A stretch of DNA of 64,000 nt, from positions 93,827-157,826 of the forward strand of contig SVDM01000002.1 in NCBI GenBank assembly GCA_015058015.1. Reading direction: 5' to 3'. Positions 54,713-62,878 of this stretch are shown here, piece after piece. The notes under the pieces are model-generated. The model searched no databases and was not told the DNA's origin. It saw only the letters and a list, made by a program, of their open reading frames with translations. This stretch comes from Lachnospiraceae bacterium (GTDB lineage Bacteria; Bacillota; Clostridia; Lachnospirales; Lachnospiraceae). Each line of letters opens with the position of its first letter. Position 1 is the first letter of the stretch. A program made the position numbers and the translations under genes.

Positions 54713-55810
54713 TTACTCACCTGCCTTTTTTTCACGCTTCTGAAATCTATATCTGAAGAAGAACTCACAACCAATAATAAAGAACAGGATAATACCCTGT
54801 AGTACAGCGGAGCTGTCTGCCGAGATACCCATGTTGGATTCAACAACACGGCTTCCCTTCTCAAGGATAGCAAACAAAGCGGATATAACAACTATAATAG
54901 CCGGATTAAGGTTTGATAACCACGCCACGATAATGGCTGTAAATCCTACGCCTCCTGCAACACCAACTGAAAGTGTGGCATCAGCACCTGTTGCCTGAAC
55001 CATTCCGCCTATTCCGCATATTCCGCCGCTTAGTAGCATGGTTCTTATCATTATCTTCTTAACATTCATACCTGCATAGTTGGCAGTTGCTTTACTTCCG
55101 CCTACTACGCTGAGTTCGTATCCCTGCTTGGAATAGTTCATATAGATGAATACTACTACTGCAAGAAGAATAGCAATAACCCATCCTGAATGAATTCCAA
55201 AGACCTTATCCAACGTAGCATTGGCATCAAAGGTTGCTATCTTGGCAAAACCCGGTGAACTGGGGTCTGCCCATGGGCCATCTCGCAGGAATGCAATTAT
55301 ATACAAGGCTATGTAATTGAGCATCAAGGTAAACAAGGTCTCGTTGGTATTGAACTTAACCTTGAACAATGTAGGAATAAGCGCCCACAATGCTCCTCCC
55401 ACTGCTCCGGCAATGAACATTACTATCATAAGAATCCAGTGGGGCCACTCGCTTCTAAATAAAGCAAAGTATGATGCAAATACCGCGCCCATGATTATCT
55501 GTCCCTCTGCACCGATATTCCAAAACTGCATCTTAAATGCAAGGGTTACACCAAGGGATGCAATAACAAGGGGAACCAGTATCTTTACTGTGGCCTGGAA
55601 AGCCGCCTTGCTTCTAAAGCAACCGATTATGATGGTCTGATACACCTCTAAGGGGTTACATCCGATGGAAAACATAAATAATCCGCCGGCTATAAGGGCC
55701 AATACAAAGGCTACAAGTCTTAATATAATAGTCTTGTACTTAGGCAACTCTTCACGCTTTACAACATGAAGTAAGGGCTGTCTGGCAACTGTTCTTGTAT
55801 TACTGCTCAT
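54713..55810 (-). CDS. nupP: BMP-type nucleoside ABC permease (NupP-like)
   Basis: A 365-residue permease of the BPD_transp_2 family with a cytoplasmic N-terminal arm of ~30 residues and about nine helices. Gly-Ala-Glu-Gly-Gln-Ile-Ile-Met-Gly-Ala (about 113-122) and the coupling loop Ser-Val-Val-Gly-Gly-Ser-Lys-Ala-Thr-Ala-Asn-Tyr-Ala-Gly-Met are typical. It overlaps the end of the ATPase gene by 11 bp and runs into nupQ, so the three are translated together. Confidence 0.88.
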   Translation of the reverse strand: MSSNTRTVARQPLLHVVKREELPKYKTIILRLVAFVLALIAGGLFMFSIGCNPLEVYQTIIIGCFRSKAAFQATVKILVPLVIASLGVTLAFKMQFWNIGAEGQIIMGAVFASYFALFRSEWPHWILMIVMFIAGAVGGALWALIPTLFKVKFNTNETLFTLMLNYIALYIIAFLRDGPWADPSSPGFAKIATFDANATLDKVFGIHSGWVIAILLAVVVFIYMNYSKQGYELSVVGGSKATANYAGMNVKKIMIRTMLLSGGICGIGGMVQATGADATLSVGVAGGVGFTAIIVAWLSNLNPAIIVVISALFAILEKGSRVVESNMGISADSSAVLQGIILFFIIGCEFFFRYRFQKREKKAGE

Positions 55811-57332
55811 TTGTCATGCCCTCCAATCTCTTTCCTGCCATCATAAGACCGATGTCTTCTTTTGATACTATATGCGGGTCAACAATTCCCACAACTTCGC
55901 CATTACACATAACCATAATACGGTCTGCCAGTGTAAGTATAACGTCCAAATCTTCTCCTACATAGAGGATTGCCGTTCCTTTTCTCTTCTGAATATTAAG
56001 AAGGTCATATACCATGTAGGATGAGTTAATATCCAGTCCTCTTACGGGATATGCCGTAATAAGAACATTGGGGTTACTCTGAATCTCACGTCCGATAAGA
56101 ACCTTTTGAACATTACCGCCGGAAAGCCTCCTGACGGGGGTATCTATACCGGGAGTTAAGATTCCCAGCTTCTTAATCAAATCTTCCGCCAACTCTCTTG
56201 CGGGCTTACGATCCACAAAGATTCCCTTGGAATCATTGTATTTCTTAAGGAGCATATTATCAGTCATGCCCATATCAGAGACAAGACCCATTCCCAGTCT
56301 GTCTTCCGGAACAAAACTCATGGTAATACCCATCTTAATAATCTCTGAAGGGGTCTTACCAACGATATCTTCTTTCTTGTATAGAATAGTTCCCTCATTA
56401 GGTTTGATGAGTCCTGCAATAGTCTCGCAAAGCTCCTTCTGACCGCTTCCGGCCACACCTACAACGCCTAAGATTTCTCCAGTTCTAAGTTCGAAGGAAA
56501 TATCATTGAGAGCCCTTGTCTTATCCGGTTTAAATACAGAGAGATGATACATCTCTAAGATAGGTTCCTTATTCTTGGTCTCGGGACGCTCTATCTGAAG
56601 GTCAACGGCGCAACCAACCATAAGCTCTGTCAAGTGCTTCTCGTCAGTCTCAGCCGTATTAACAGTTTCTACACTTTGTCCTTTACGAAGAATAGTTACA
56701 CGGTCACTTATGGCCATAACCTCATTAAGCTTATGGGTAATGATTATTATGGCATTGCCCTGTTCCTTCATCCTTCGAAGGATTGCAAATAATTTCTCTG
56801 TCTCCTGAGGTGTAAGAACCGCCGTAGGCTCATCCAATATAAGGATGTTAGCTCCACGGTATAATACTTTCATTATCTCAACTGTCTGCTTCTCGGAAAC
56901 CGACATGTCGTATACTTTCTTATCAGGAACCACATTAAGTCCGTATTTGTCGGACATACCGGTAATCTTCTCCCTAAGCTCTTTCATCTTGGGGATCTTA
57001 CCTTCCGTTCCCAGAATAATATTCTCCATGGCAGAATATACATCCACCAGTTTGAAATGCTGATGAATCATTCCGATTCCTAAATCTGCAGCATCTGTTG
57101 GGGAGTTAATGGCTACGCTTTCACCGTTAATGAAGATATCACCGGAATCCTGATGATATATTCCGGACAACATATTCATTAGAGTGGTCTTACCTGCACC
57201 GTTCTCACCCAAAAGTGCAAGTATCTCTCCCTTTCTTACAGCCAGATCAATATGATCATTGGCTACTACCTTGCCGAAACGCTTAGTTATTCCTCTGCAT
57301 TCAATTGCGTATTGTGCTTCGTTACTGTTCAA
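55800..57332 (-). CDS. nupO: BMP-type nucleoside ABC transporter ATPase (two ABC domains)
   Basis: A ~510-residue protein with two fused ATP-binding domains, as in NupO and sugar transporters of the RbsA type. Domain 1: Gly-Glu-Asn-Gly-Ala-Gly-Lys-Thr-Thr, Met-Ser-Val-Ser-Glu-Lys-Gln, Leu-Ile-Leu-Asp-Glu-Pro-Thr. Domain 2: Gly-Val-Ala-Gly-Ser-Gly-Gln-Lys-Glu (degenerate Walker A), Leu-Ser-Gly-Gly-Asn-Val-Gln-Lys and Thr-Ala-Tyr-Pro-Val-Arg-Gly-Leu-Asp where a canonical Asp-Glu-Pro is replaced, so only one site is likely to be fully active. The start appears to be TTG 57332 with GAGGTG six nt upstream; an in-frame GTG at 57380 lies inside a hairpin. Transcription from the bmp gene must pass three hairpins. 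Confidence 0.9.
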   Translation of the reverse strand: MNSNEAQYAIECRGITKRFGKVVANDHIDLAVRKGEILALLGENGAGKTTLMNMLSGIYHQDSGDIFINGESVAINSPTDAADLGIGMIHQHFKLVDVYSAMENIILGTEGKIPKMKELREKITGMSDKYGLNVVPDKKVYDMSVSEKQTVEIMKVLYRGANILILDEPTAVLTPQETEKLFAILRRMKEQGNAIIIITHKLNEVMAISDRVTILRKGQSVETVNTAETDEKHLTELMVGCAVDLQIERPETKNKEPILEMYHLSVFKPDKTRALNDISFELRTGEILGVVGVAGSGQKELCETIAGLIKPNEGTILYKKEDIVGKTPSEIIKMGITMSFVPEDRLGMGLVSDMGMTDNMLLKKYNDSKGIFVDRKPARELAEDLIKKLGILTPGIDTPVRRLSGGNVQKVLIGREIQSNPNVLITAYPVRGLDINSSYMVYDLLNIQKRKGTAILYVGEDLDVILTLADRIMVMCNGEVVGIVDPHIVSKEDIGLMMAGKRLEGMTNEQ

Positions 57333-57344
57333 AATTTTCACCTC

Positions 57345-57385
57345 AGAAAAAAAGTCAATCGAGTAGGGGAAATTCCCCACTCGAT
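57345..57385 (-). terminator. hairpin plus T run in front of nupO
   Basis: Minus strand: ATCGAGT-GGGGAA pairs with TTCCCC-(A bulge)-ACTCGAT counterparts (57358-57385), followed by TGACTTTTTTT. It ends just before the nupO ribosome site, so it resembles an attenuator. Confidence 0.65.
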
Positions 57386-57387
57386 GT

Positions 57388-57437
57388 CGCGTTGGTCATC
57401 AAATGAATATTAATATTCGCTTGATAACCATATCGCG
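57388..57437 (-). repeat. long hairpin between two terminator-like elements
   Basis: CGCG / TGGTTATCAA / GAATATTAATATTC / TTGATGACCA / CGCG fold into one extended, nearly perfect 50-nt stem (small internal loops). Not followed by T run. Confidence 0.6.
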
Positions 57438-57438
57438 C

Positions 57439-57475
57439 AAAAAGCCGGGAAGGCGCACTTAGTGCGCTTCCCCGG
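57439..57475 (-). terminator. terminator after the bmp lipoprotein gene
   Basis: Minus strand: CCGGGGAAGCGCAC and GTGCGCCTTCCCGG pair over about 13 bp around TAA, followed by CTTTTT. Probably partial, giving excess binding protein over the ABC core. Confidence 0.75.
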
Positions 57476-57496
57476 ATTATAAAGTTCGTAAAAGTA

Positions 57497-58660
57497 TTAT
57501 TTTACTTCAACATTCTTAAAGTACCAGTTAATCTTTCCGGTAATATCTGCATCGGAAAGTGTCTTGCCGGCCTCACCGATCTTCTTTCCGTCGTTGGTCT
57601 CAATCTCTCCGTCAAATACGTTGAATGAACCGTCTAAGATCTGCTTCTTAGCTGCCTCAATCTCTTCCTTAGCCTTAGGATTAGCAAATGATGCAAGCTC
57701 TGTAAGTGTTACAAGACCTTCCTTCATTCCTGCGTAGTAGTTAGAACCATCCCAGGTTCCTTCCATAATAGACTTAACAGCTGAAGTGTAATATACACCC
57801 CAATCCCACATAACTGAGCAGATAACAGCCTTAGGTGCATCCTTGCTCATATCTGAGTTGTAACCTACACCGTATACTCCTGCCTTCTCAGCTGCTGTCT
57901 GAGGTCCTGAAGTATCGCAGTGCTGAGCGATTACGTCGCATCCTGAATCAATAAGTGCCTGAGCTGCCTGAGTTTCTCCTTCGGGGTTGAACCAGGAGCC
58001 TGTTACCTTAACATATACCTTAGCTTCGGGATTAACCTTGTTAACACCCATAGCAAATGCGTCGATTCCTCCGGTAACCTCTGAGTTAGTTGAATCCATA
58101 GCTGCTACATAACCAATCTTGTTAGTCTTGGTCTGAAGACCTGCTGCAAGACCTGATAAATATCTTGCCTGATAGATTCTTCCGAAGTAGTTGTTAAAGT
58201 TGTTACCGTTTGATTTGTAACCTGTTCCGTGTGAGAAATATACATCAGGGAATTCCTTTGCAAGCTTCTCACATATATCCATAAATCCAAAGCTTGTTGC
58301 GAATATTACGTTGCATCCCTCATCGATACAGTCTCTCATGGCTGTTTCGATCTTAGCCGGGTCAGTATCAGCTACATTGTTCTTTCTGATAATCTGTGAA
58401 TCCTTAAGTCCCAGCTCTTTCTGCATCTTCTGGATACCAAGATCATGTGTGTAAGTGTATCCTGCACCCTCAGCCGGGTCTGTGATATGGATAACACCGA
58501 TCTTTAAGTCATCCTTGGCGATTGGTTTCATTGTGCTCTTAGCATCGATTGTCTTACCTGCTACTGCTTCAGAATTCTTGTTGCTTGAAGCCGAGCCGCA
58601 TCCGGCTACGAGGCAGACTAACATACTTGCCATTGCTACGACACTCAATAATCTCTTCAT
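57497..58660 (-). CDS. nupN: BMP-family nucleoside-binding lipoprotein
   Basis: A 387-residue lipoprotein (signal peptide, Leu-Val-Ala-Gly-Cys lipobox, Cys21) of the basic membrane protein/PnrA family. Ile-Gly-Val-Ile-His-Ile-Thr-Asp (first strand), Phe-Ala-Thr-Ser-Phe-Gly-Phe-Met-Asp, Phe-Gly-Arg-Ile-Tyr-Gln-Ala-Arg-Tyr-Leu-Ser-Gly-Leu-Ala-Ala-Gly and Ile-Gly-Tyr-Val-Ala-Ala are family landmarks. It captures purine or other nucleosides for the NupOPQ core. Separated from nupO by ~165 nt containing three hairpins. A TTGACG hexamer lies upstream near 58729-58734 but the -10 is unclear. Confidence 0.9.
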   Translation of the reverse strand: MKRLLSVVAMASMLVCLVAGCGSASSNKNSEAVAGKTIDAKSTMKPIAKDDLKIGVIHITDPAEGAGYTYTHDLGIQKMQKELGLKDSQIIRKNNVADTDPAKIETAMRDCIDEGCNVIFATSFGFMDICEKLAKEFPDVYFSHGTGYKSNGNNFNNYFGRIYQARYLSGLAAGLQTKTNKIGYVAAMDSTNSEVTGGIDAFAMGVNKVNPEAKVYVKVTGSWFNPEGETQAAQALIDSGCDVIAQHCDTSGPQTAAEKAGVYGVGYNSDMSKDAPKAVICSVMWDWGVYYTSAVKSIMEGTWDGSNYYAGMKEGLVTLTELASFANPKAKEEIEAAKKQILDGSFNVFDGEIETNDGKKIGEAGKTLSDADITGKINWYFKNVEVK

Positions 58661-58804
58661 TACTTTTCCTCCCGTTTGTTACTGCTTGAAGATAAATTAC
58701 AACAATAAAATTATCATAGAGAATTGTATTCGTCAATAATCGGAATCACAAAATAATTCACATAAATTGAGGGCTTTTTGGTAATATTATTGTGCTAAAA
58801 TCTA

Positions 58805-58832
58805 TTGCAAATCTTCTTTTATTATGTAAAAT
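58805..58832 (+). promoter_or_regulatory. promoter of the ABC-F gene
   Basis: TTGCAA (58805-58810), 16-bp spacer, TAAAAT (58827-58832). Confidence 0.5.
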
Positions 58833-58889
58833 ATAAGTGTTGCATTTTAATAAGAAGAAAAATTAGTAATACACGGAAAGGACAGACAC

Positions 58890-60527
58890 ATGATAAGTGC
58901 CAATAATGTCACTCTCAGATTAGGTAAGAACGCCTTATTTGAAGATGTAAACATAAAATTTACGGAAGGAAACTGCTACGGAATCATCGGAGCTAACGGC
59001 GCAGGTAAGTCTACTTTTTTAAAGATTTTATCCGGTCAGCTTGAACCCACCAACGGAGATGTTACCATCACTCCCGGTGAGAGACTCTCTTTCTTACAGC
59101 AGGACCATTTTAAATATGATGAATATCCCGTACTTGATACGGTTATTATGGGTAATCAGCATCTCTACGATGTTATGAAGGAGAAGGAGGCAATCTATGC
59201 TAAGCCGGACTTCTCCGACGAAGACGGTATCCGCGCCAGCGAACTTGAAGGTGAGTTCGCTGAGATGAACGGTTGGGAAGCAGAAAGTGATGCTGCCACC
59301 CTTCTTAACGGACTTGGTGTAGGAACCGAGCTTCACTACTCTCTTATGAAGGATTTGAACGGTAATGAGAAGGTTAAGGTTCTTCTTGCTCAGGCTTTGT
59401 TCGGTAATCCGGATATCCTGCTTCTGGACGAGCCTACCAACCACTTAGACCTTGATGCTATTACCTGGCTTGAAGAGTTCCTTATTAACTTTGATAATAC
59501 TGTCATTGTAGTATCCCATGACAGATATTTTCTTAATAAGGTTTGTACTCACATCGCTGATATTGATTATGCAAAGATTCAGCTTTATGCAGGTAACTAC
59601 GACTTCTGGTACGAGTCTTCACAGCTTCTTATCAAGCAGATGAAAGAAGCCAACAAGAAGAAGGAAGAAAAGATTAAGGAGTTGCAGGAGTTCATCTCCC
59701 GTTTCTCTGCCAATGCTTCCAAGTCTAAGCAGGCTACTTCCCGTAAGAAGGCTTTGGAGAAGATTGAGCTTGACGAGATTAAGCCCTCAAGCCGTAAATA
59801 TCCTTACATTGATTTCAGACCCAACCGTGAGATTGGTAACGAGGTTCTCTTTGTTGAAGGCCTCTCCAAGACCATTGACGGTGAGAAGATATTAGATAAC
59901 CTGACATTTACCGTAGGACATGATGACAAGATTGCCTTTGTAGGCGGTAATGAACATGCCAAGACCGTACTCTTTAAAATTCTTATGGGAGAGATGGAGC
60001 CGGATTCAGGTTCCTTCAAGTGGGGCGTTACCACAAGCCAGACATACTTCCCCAAGGATTCAGGTGCAGAGTTCGAGAACGAATACACTATTGCCGAGTG
60101 GCTTGCCCAGTATTCTGAGAACAAGGACGCTACTTATGTTCGTGGTTTCCTCGGACGTATGCTCTTCCCGGGAGATGCAGGTGTTAAGAAGGTTAAAGTA
60201 TTATCCGGTGGTGAGAAGGTTCGTTGCCTCCTCTCTAAGATGATGATAAGCGGTGCTAACGTGCTCATCCTTGACGAGCCCACTAACCACCTTGACATGG
60301 AATCAATCACCGCCCTTAACAACGGACTTATTAAGTTCCCGGGTGTAATCCTTTTCGCATCCCATGACCACCAGTTTGTGCAGACAACTGCCAACCGTAT
60401 CATGGAGATCCTCCCCGGCGGAGCTTTAATTGATAAAATTACTTCTTATGACGAATATCTTGAGAGCGATGATATGGCAAGAAAGAGAGCCGTATTCTCA
60501 ATGGATGACGCTGACGAAGACAACTAA
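58890..60527 (+). CDS. ABC-F ribosome-associated ATPase, YbiT-like
   Basis: A 545-residue ABC-F protein: two ABC domains joined by the P-site tRNA-interaction linker, no membrane part. Domain 1 Walker A Gly-Ala-Asn-Gly-Ala-Gly-Lys-Ser-Thr (about 34-42) and Leu-Leu-Leu-Asp-Glu-Pro-Thr-Asn-His-Leu-Asp; the linker (about 245-310) is Lys-rich and helical; domain 2 has a degenerate Walker A (Gly-Gly-Asn-Glu-His-Ala-Lys-Thr) but intact Leu-Ser-Gly-Gly-Glu-Lys-Val-Arg and Leu-Ile-Leu-Asp-Glu-Pro-Thr-Asn-His. The start Met-Ile-Ser-Ala-Asn-Asn-Val-Thr is that of YbiT proteins. It likely helps translating ribosomes; antibiotic protection is not indicated. AAAGGA ribosome site and own terminator. Confidence 0.9.
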   Translation: MISANNVTLRLGKNALFEDVNIKFTEGNCYGIIGANGAGKSTFLKILSGQLEPTNGDVTITPGERLSFLQQDHFKYDEYPVLDTVIMGNQHLYDVMKEKEAIYAKPDFSDEDGIRASELEGEFAEMNGWEAESDAATLLNGLGVGTELHYSLMKDLNGNEKVKVLLAQALFGNPDILLLDEPTNHLDLDAITWLEEFLINFDNTVIVVSHDRYFLNKVCTHIADIDYAKIQLYAGNYDFWYESSQLLIKQMKEANKKKEEKIKELQEFISRFSANASKSKQATSRKKALEKIELDEIKPSSRKYPYIDFRPNREIGNEVLFVEGLSKTIDGEKILDNLTFTVGHDDKIAFVGGNEHAKTVLFKILMGEMEPDSGSFKWGVTTSQTYFPKDSGAEFENEYTIAEWLAQYSENKDATYVRGFLGRMLFPGDAGVKKVKVLSGGEKVRCLLSKMMISGANVLILDEPTNHLDMESITALNNGLIKFPGVILFASHDHQFVQTTANRIMEILPGGALIDKITSYDEYLESDDMARKRAVFSMDDADEDN

Positions 60528-60533
60528 AGAATT

Positions 60534-60566
60534 AAGGACAGGCTTTAACGCCTGTCCTTTGTTTTT
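60534..60566 (+). terminator. terminator of the ABC-F gene
   Basis: AAGGACAGGC and GCCTGTCCTT pair perfectly (10 bp) around TTTAAC, followed by TGTTTTT. Confidence 0.85.
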
Positions 60567-60569
60567 GGA

Positions 60570-60671
60570 TGGAGTAGACGGGATTTGAACCCGTTCGTCA
60601 ACCCCGGGAAATCTTGAAAATAGGAGGTTTACAGCGTCAACACCTCCCGGGTACCTCAAGGGGTACCTCAA
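60570..60671 (-). other. tRNA 3'-half remnant with structured repeats
   Basis: Minus strand 60570-60594 has a perfect T-arm (ACGGG, loop TTCAAAT, CCCGT) and 3' acceptor strand CTACTCC plus discriminator A, but no matching 5' acceptor or D-arm is present within 110 nt. In its place lies GTTGACG twice, a CCCGGG...CCCGGG/GGAGGT...ACCTCC hairpin (60603-60651) and two direct copies of GGGTACCTCAA (60649-60659, 60661-60671). This looks like an integration-site scar or decayed tRNA rather than a functional tRNA. Confidence 0.5.
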
Positions 60672-60693
60672 ATTTGACCCCTTGGGGACGGGG

Positions 60694-62127
60694 TTAATGG
60701 GTCATTTTTTGCAGGATTACTGTGAGGGTTACGAGGTTGCCTTCCTGTGATAGGAAAATGTCTCCGCTGTATTTCTTTGCAATACTCTTCATGTTTTGAA
60801 GGCCTATCCCATGCCCCTCCTCGGAGCTTGCTCTCTTCGGGAGTCCGGATTCTGAGTCTATTTCGAGAACGCCTTCGAGGGAATTGGTCATTTCTATCAG
60901 ATAAGCATTCCCCTTTATGTATGAGGTTACACTGACGGAAGGTTTGCTATCCGCCTTAACCTTTTTACAGGCTGCAAAAGCATTGGAAAATGCGTTTCCC
61001 AGTATTCCGGAAATATCAAATATTTCAAAACCGAAATCATCCGGATAGAGAAAGTCGGACGTGAACTCTATTCCGGCACGAAGAGCTTCCTCATATCTCT
61101 CGGAAATGATAATGTCTGTCACCGGGTTGCCTGTATTAAATCTTGGTCTCACATCCCTCACCAGGTTTTCCATAGAAGACAGATAATCTTTCGCCTCTTC
61201 GGTCTTCCCTTCATTTATCAATGCTGACAAGACCTCCATGTGATGATTCATATCGTGACGTATGGACCTGATCTCGGCGTATTTTTCTTCCATCTTATTC
61301 ACATGATCCTGCAGGGCAAGGGTCTGTTCCTTCAGGATGGCCGCGTTTACCTTTTCTTTTGTCATCCTTTTTATATCAAAGAAGCACCAGATAAATACAA
61401 GAATAAAAACATAAAACAGAAGGTAGTTTAGCAGTCTTGAAGCGCTGTTGTAGGATATTGCCTCAAGAGCCGCAGTATCTCCCATATTATCAAGCACTTT
61501 AAAGTACTTCGAGTACATATCATAGTACTCCGCATAAACCATCATTTCCGAGAAAACCATGAAAAAGGGCAAGGAAAGGAATAAGAGGTCCCGGGGAGAA
61601 ATATCTTCGTCATATGCTCCTATGAATTTATGCATCAGAACCGTTCCTAGAAGAAGCAGCACCGAAAATACTATCAGATCCTCTGCAATAGAAACGAAAT
61701 ACAGTATAATGGTCCTCTCCGGCGAGTTATTTAGGGCGGCATTTCCAAAGAGAAAATCCTGAAAATACAAACTCTGCTCAGAGCTTATTCTCAAGCACAA
61801 GGTAACAAATGCATAAAACAGGAGTGATAGGAAAAGCTTTTGTCTCGGTCTTTCACGCTCAAAGGCATACAGGAAAAGAAAGCCCAGACCGATGCGGACT
61901 ACCGAGCCCACACCCCTTGGAAGGTCAAATCCAAAGTTGTAGGTAAATATCATATAGACCGTAAATAATGCTCCGGAGATATATGCGTGCACCTTTTTCC
62001 CGTACGGAAAGACACGGGCAAATCTGCTGAAGAAATAGCCCATTATCAAAGAATAAAAAATGTTATGCAGGATTGTCCCCAGATTCACCATTTTATCGGC
62101 AAATGCAAGCCACTCGTAACCATTCAT
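60694..62127 (-). CDS. GHKL-type sensor histidine kinase (AgrC-like)
   Basis: A 477-residue membrane kinase: about six to seven helices (residues ~15-260), a dimerization coiled coil, phospho-acceptor His in Ile-Arg-His-Asp-Met-Asn-His-His-Met (about 295-303), and a GHKL ATPase domain with Leu-Gly-Asn-Ala-Phe-Ser-Asn-Ala as N box and Gly-His-Gly-Ile-Gly-Leu-Gln-Asn-Met as G box. This design is typical for peptide- or ligand-sensing kinases partnered with LytTR regulators. Its start codon follows the regulator stop by 3 nt, with the ribosome site AGGAGA inside the end of the regulator gene. Ligand unknown. Confidence 0.92.
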   Translation of the reverse strand: MNGYEWLAFADKMVNLGTILHNIFYSLIMGYFFSRFARVFPYGKKVHAYISGALFTVYMIFTYNFGFDLPRGVGSVVRIGLGFLFLYAFERERPRQKLFLSLLFYAFVTLCLRISSEQSLYFQDFLFGNAALNNSPERTIILYFVSIAEDLIVFSVLLLLGTVLMHKFIGAYDEDISPRDLLFLSLPFFMVFSEMMVYAEYYDMYSKYFKVLDNMGDTAALEAISYNSASRLLNYLLFYVFILVFIWCFFDIKRMTKEKVNAAILKEQTLALQDHVNKMEEKYAEIRSIRHDMNHHMEVLSALINEGKTEEAKDYLSSMENLVRDVRPRFNTGNPVTDIIISERYEEALRAGIEFTSDFLYPDDFGFEIFDISGILGNAFSNAFAACKKVKADSKPSVSVTSYIKGNAYLIEMTNSLEGVLEIDSESGLPKRASSEEGHGIGLQNMKSIAKKYSGDIFLSQEGNLVTLTVILQKMTH

Positions 62128-62130
62128 TGT

Positions 62131-62877
62131 TTATCTCCTAATAAACCGCGCGTAGGTTCTCACAAAATCATTATATTTCTTCTTCGAAAGGATGGCGTTT
62201 CCTCCGCCTCGAAGCTTGATTTCATGAGAATTGTAACTCTCAACGAAATTCAGATTAATAATATAAGACCTGTGGGGGCTGTAGAAGTCCCCTCCCAGAT
62301 TCTCAAGTAATTCCGTGATTTTTCCGTAGTAATCATATACTCCGCGAACAGTATTGATCGTGATCTTCCGATTATAAATCTCGGCAGAAATGATGTCCGC
62401 CCTGTTAATACGTGTCAATGTGCCTCCAAAATGAATAAAGATACTTTCATCCCCGGCTACCCTCTCACTATTAATCTTTTCACATGCAGCATCTATAGCT
62501 TCATACAGATTCACATCATTTACCGGCTTAAGAAGATACCTGAATGCCTCAACTTTGAACGCTTCATATACCTGTTGCTCGTTCCCGGTAAGGAAAATGA
62601 TGATGGACTTATCATTGGCATCACGTAAATGCTTTGCAACTTGAAAGCCGTCAATCCCAGGCATCATAACGTCCAGAATGATTATATCCGAAAATGTATC
62701 AGAGCGCGCTGAAGCGGAGCTGGCTTTTCTGCCCTCTCCGCTTTGCTTTTCAAATGCTGATACTAAATCCTCTCCGGAACTAAATACGTCAATACTCATA
62801 CCGGGATATTTTATTGTCAGCTTATTCTTTATTTCCTGTGCAACGATCTGTTCATCTTCACAAATGACAACGTTCAT
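62131..62877 (-). CDS. LytTR-family response regulator
   Basis: A 248-residue regulator: receiver domain with Glu-Asp-Glu (7-9), phospho-acceptor Asp in Ile-Leu-Asp-Val-Met-Met-Pro-Gly and Lys in Leu-Leu-Lys-Pro-Val, then a LytTR DNA-binding domain (about 145-245) with Tyr-Ser-Pro-His-Arg-Ser-Tyr-Ile-Ile-Asn-Leu. A Ser/Ala-rich insertion of ~15 residues (about 47-62) interrupts the receiver before the phospho-acceptor strand, which is unusual. It begins one nt after the stop of the 212-aa gene, so it is translationally coupled to it, and pairs with the downstream kinase. Confidence 0.92.
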   Translation of the reverse strand: MNVVICEDEQIVAQEIKNKLTIKYPGMSIDVFSSGEDLVSAFEKQSGEGRKASSASARSDTFSDIIILDVMMPGIDGFQVAKHLRDANDKSIIIFLTGNEQQVYEAFKVEAFRYLLKPVNDVNLYEAIDAACEKINSERVAGDESIFIHFGGTLTRINRADIISAEIYNRKITINTVRGVYDYYGKITELLENLGGDFYSPHRSYIINLNFVESYNSHEIKLRGGGNAILSKKKYNDFVRTYARFIRR

Positions 62878-62878
62878 A

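Noticed and set aside
58890-60527. Antibiotic-resistance ABC-F protein
   Set aside because: The start, linker and overall pattern match YbiT-like housekeeping proteins rather than Vga/Lsa/Msr types.
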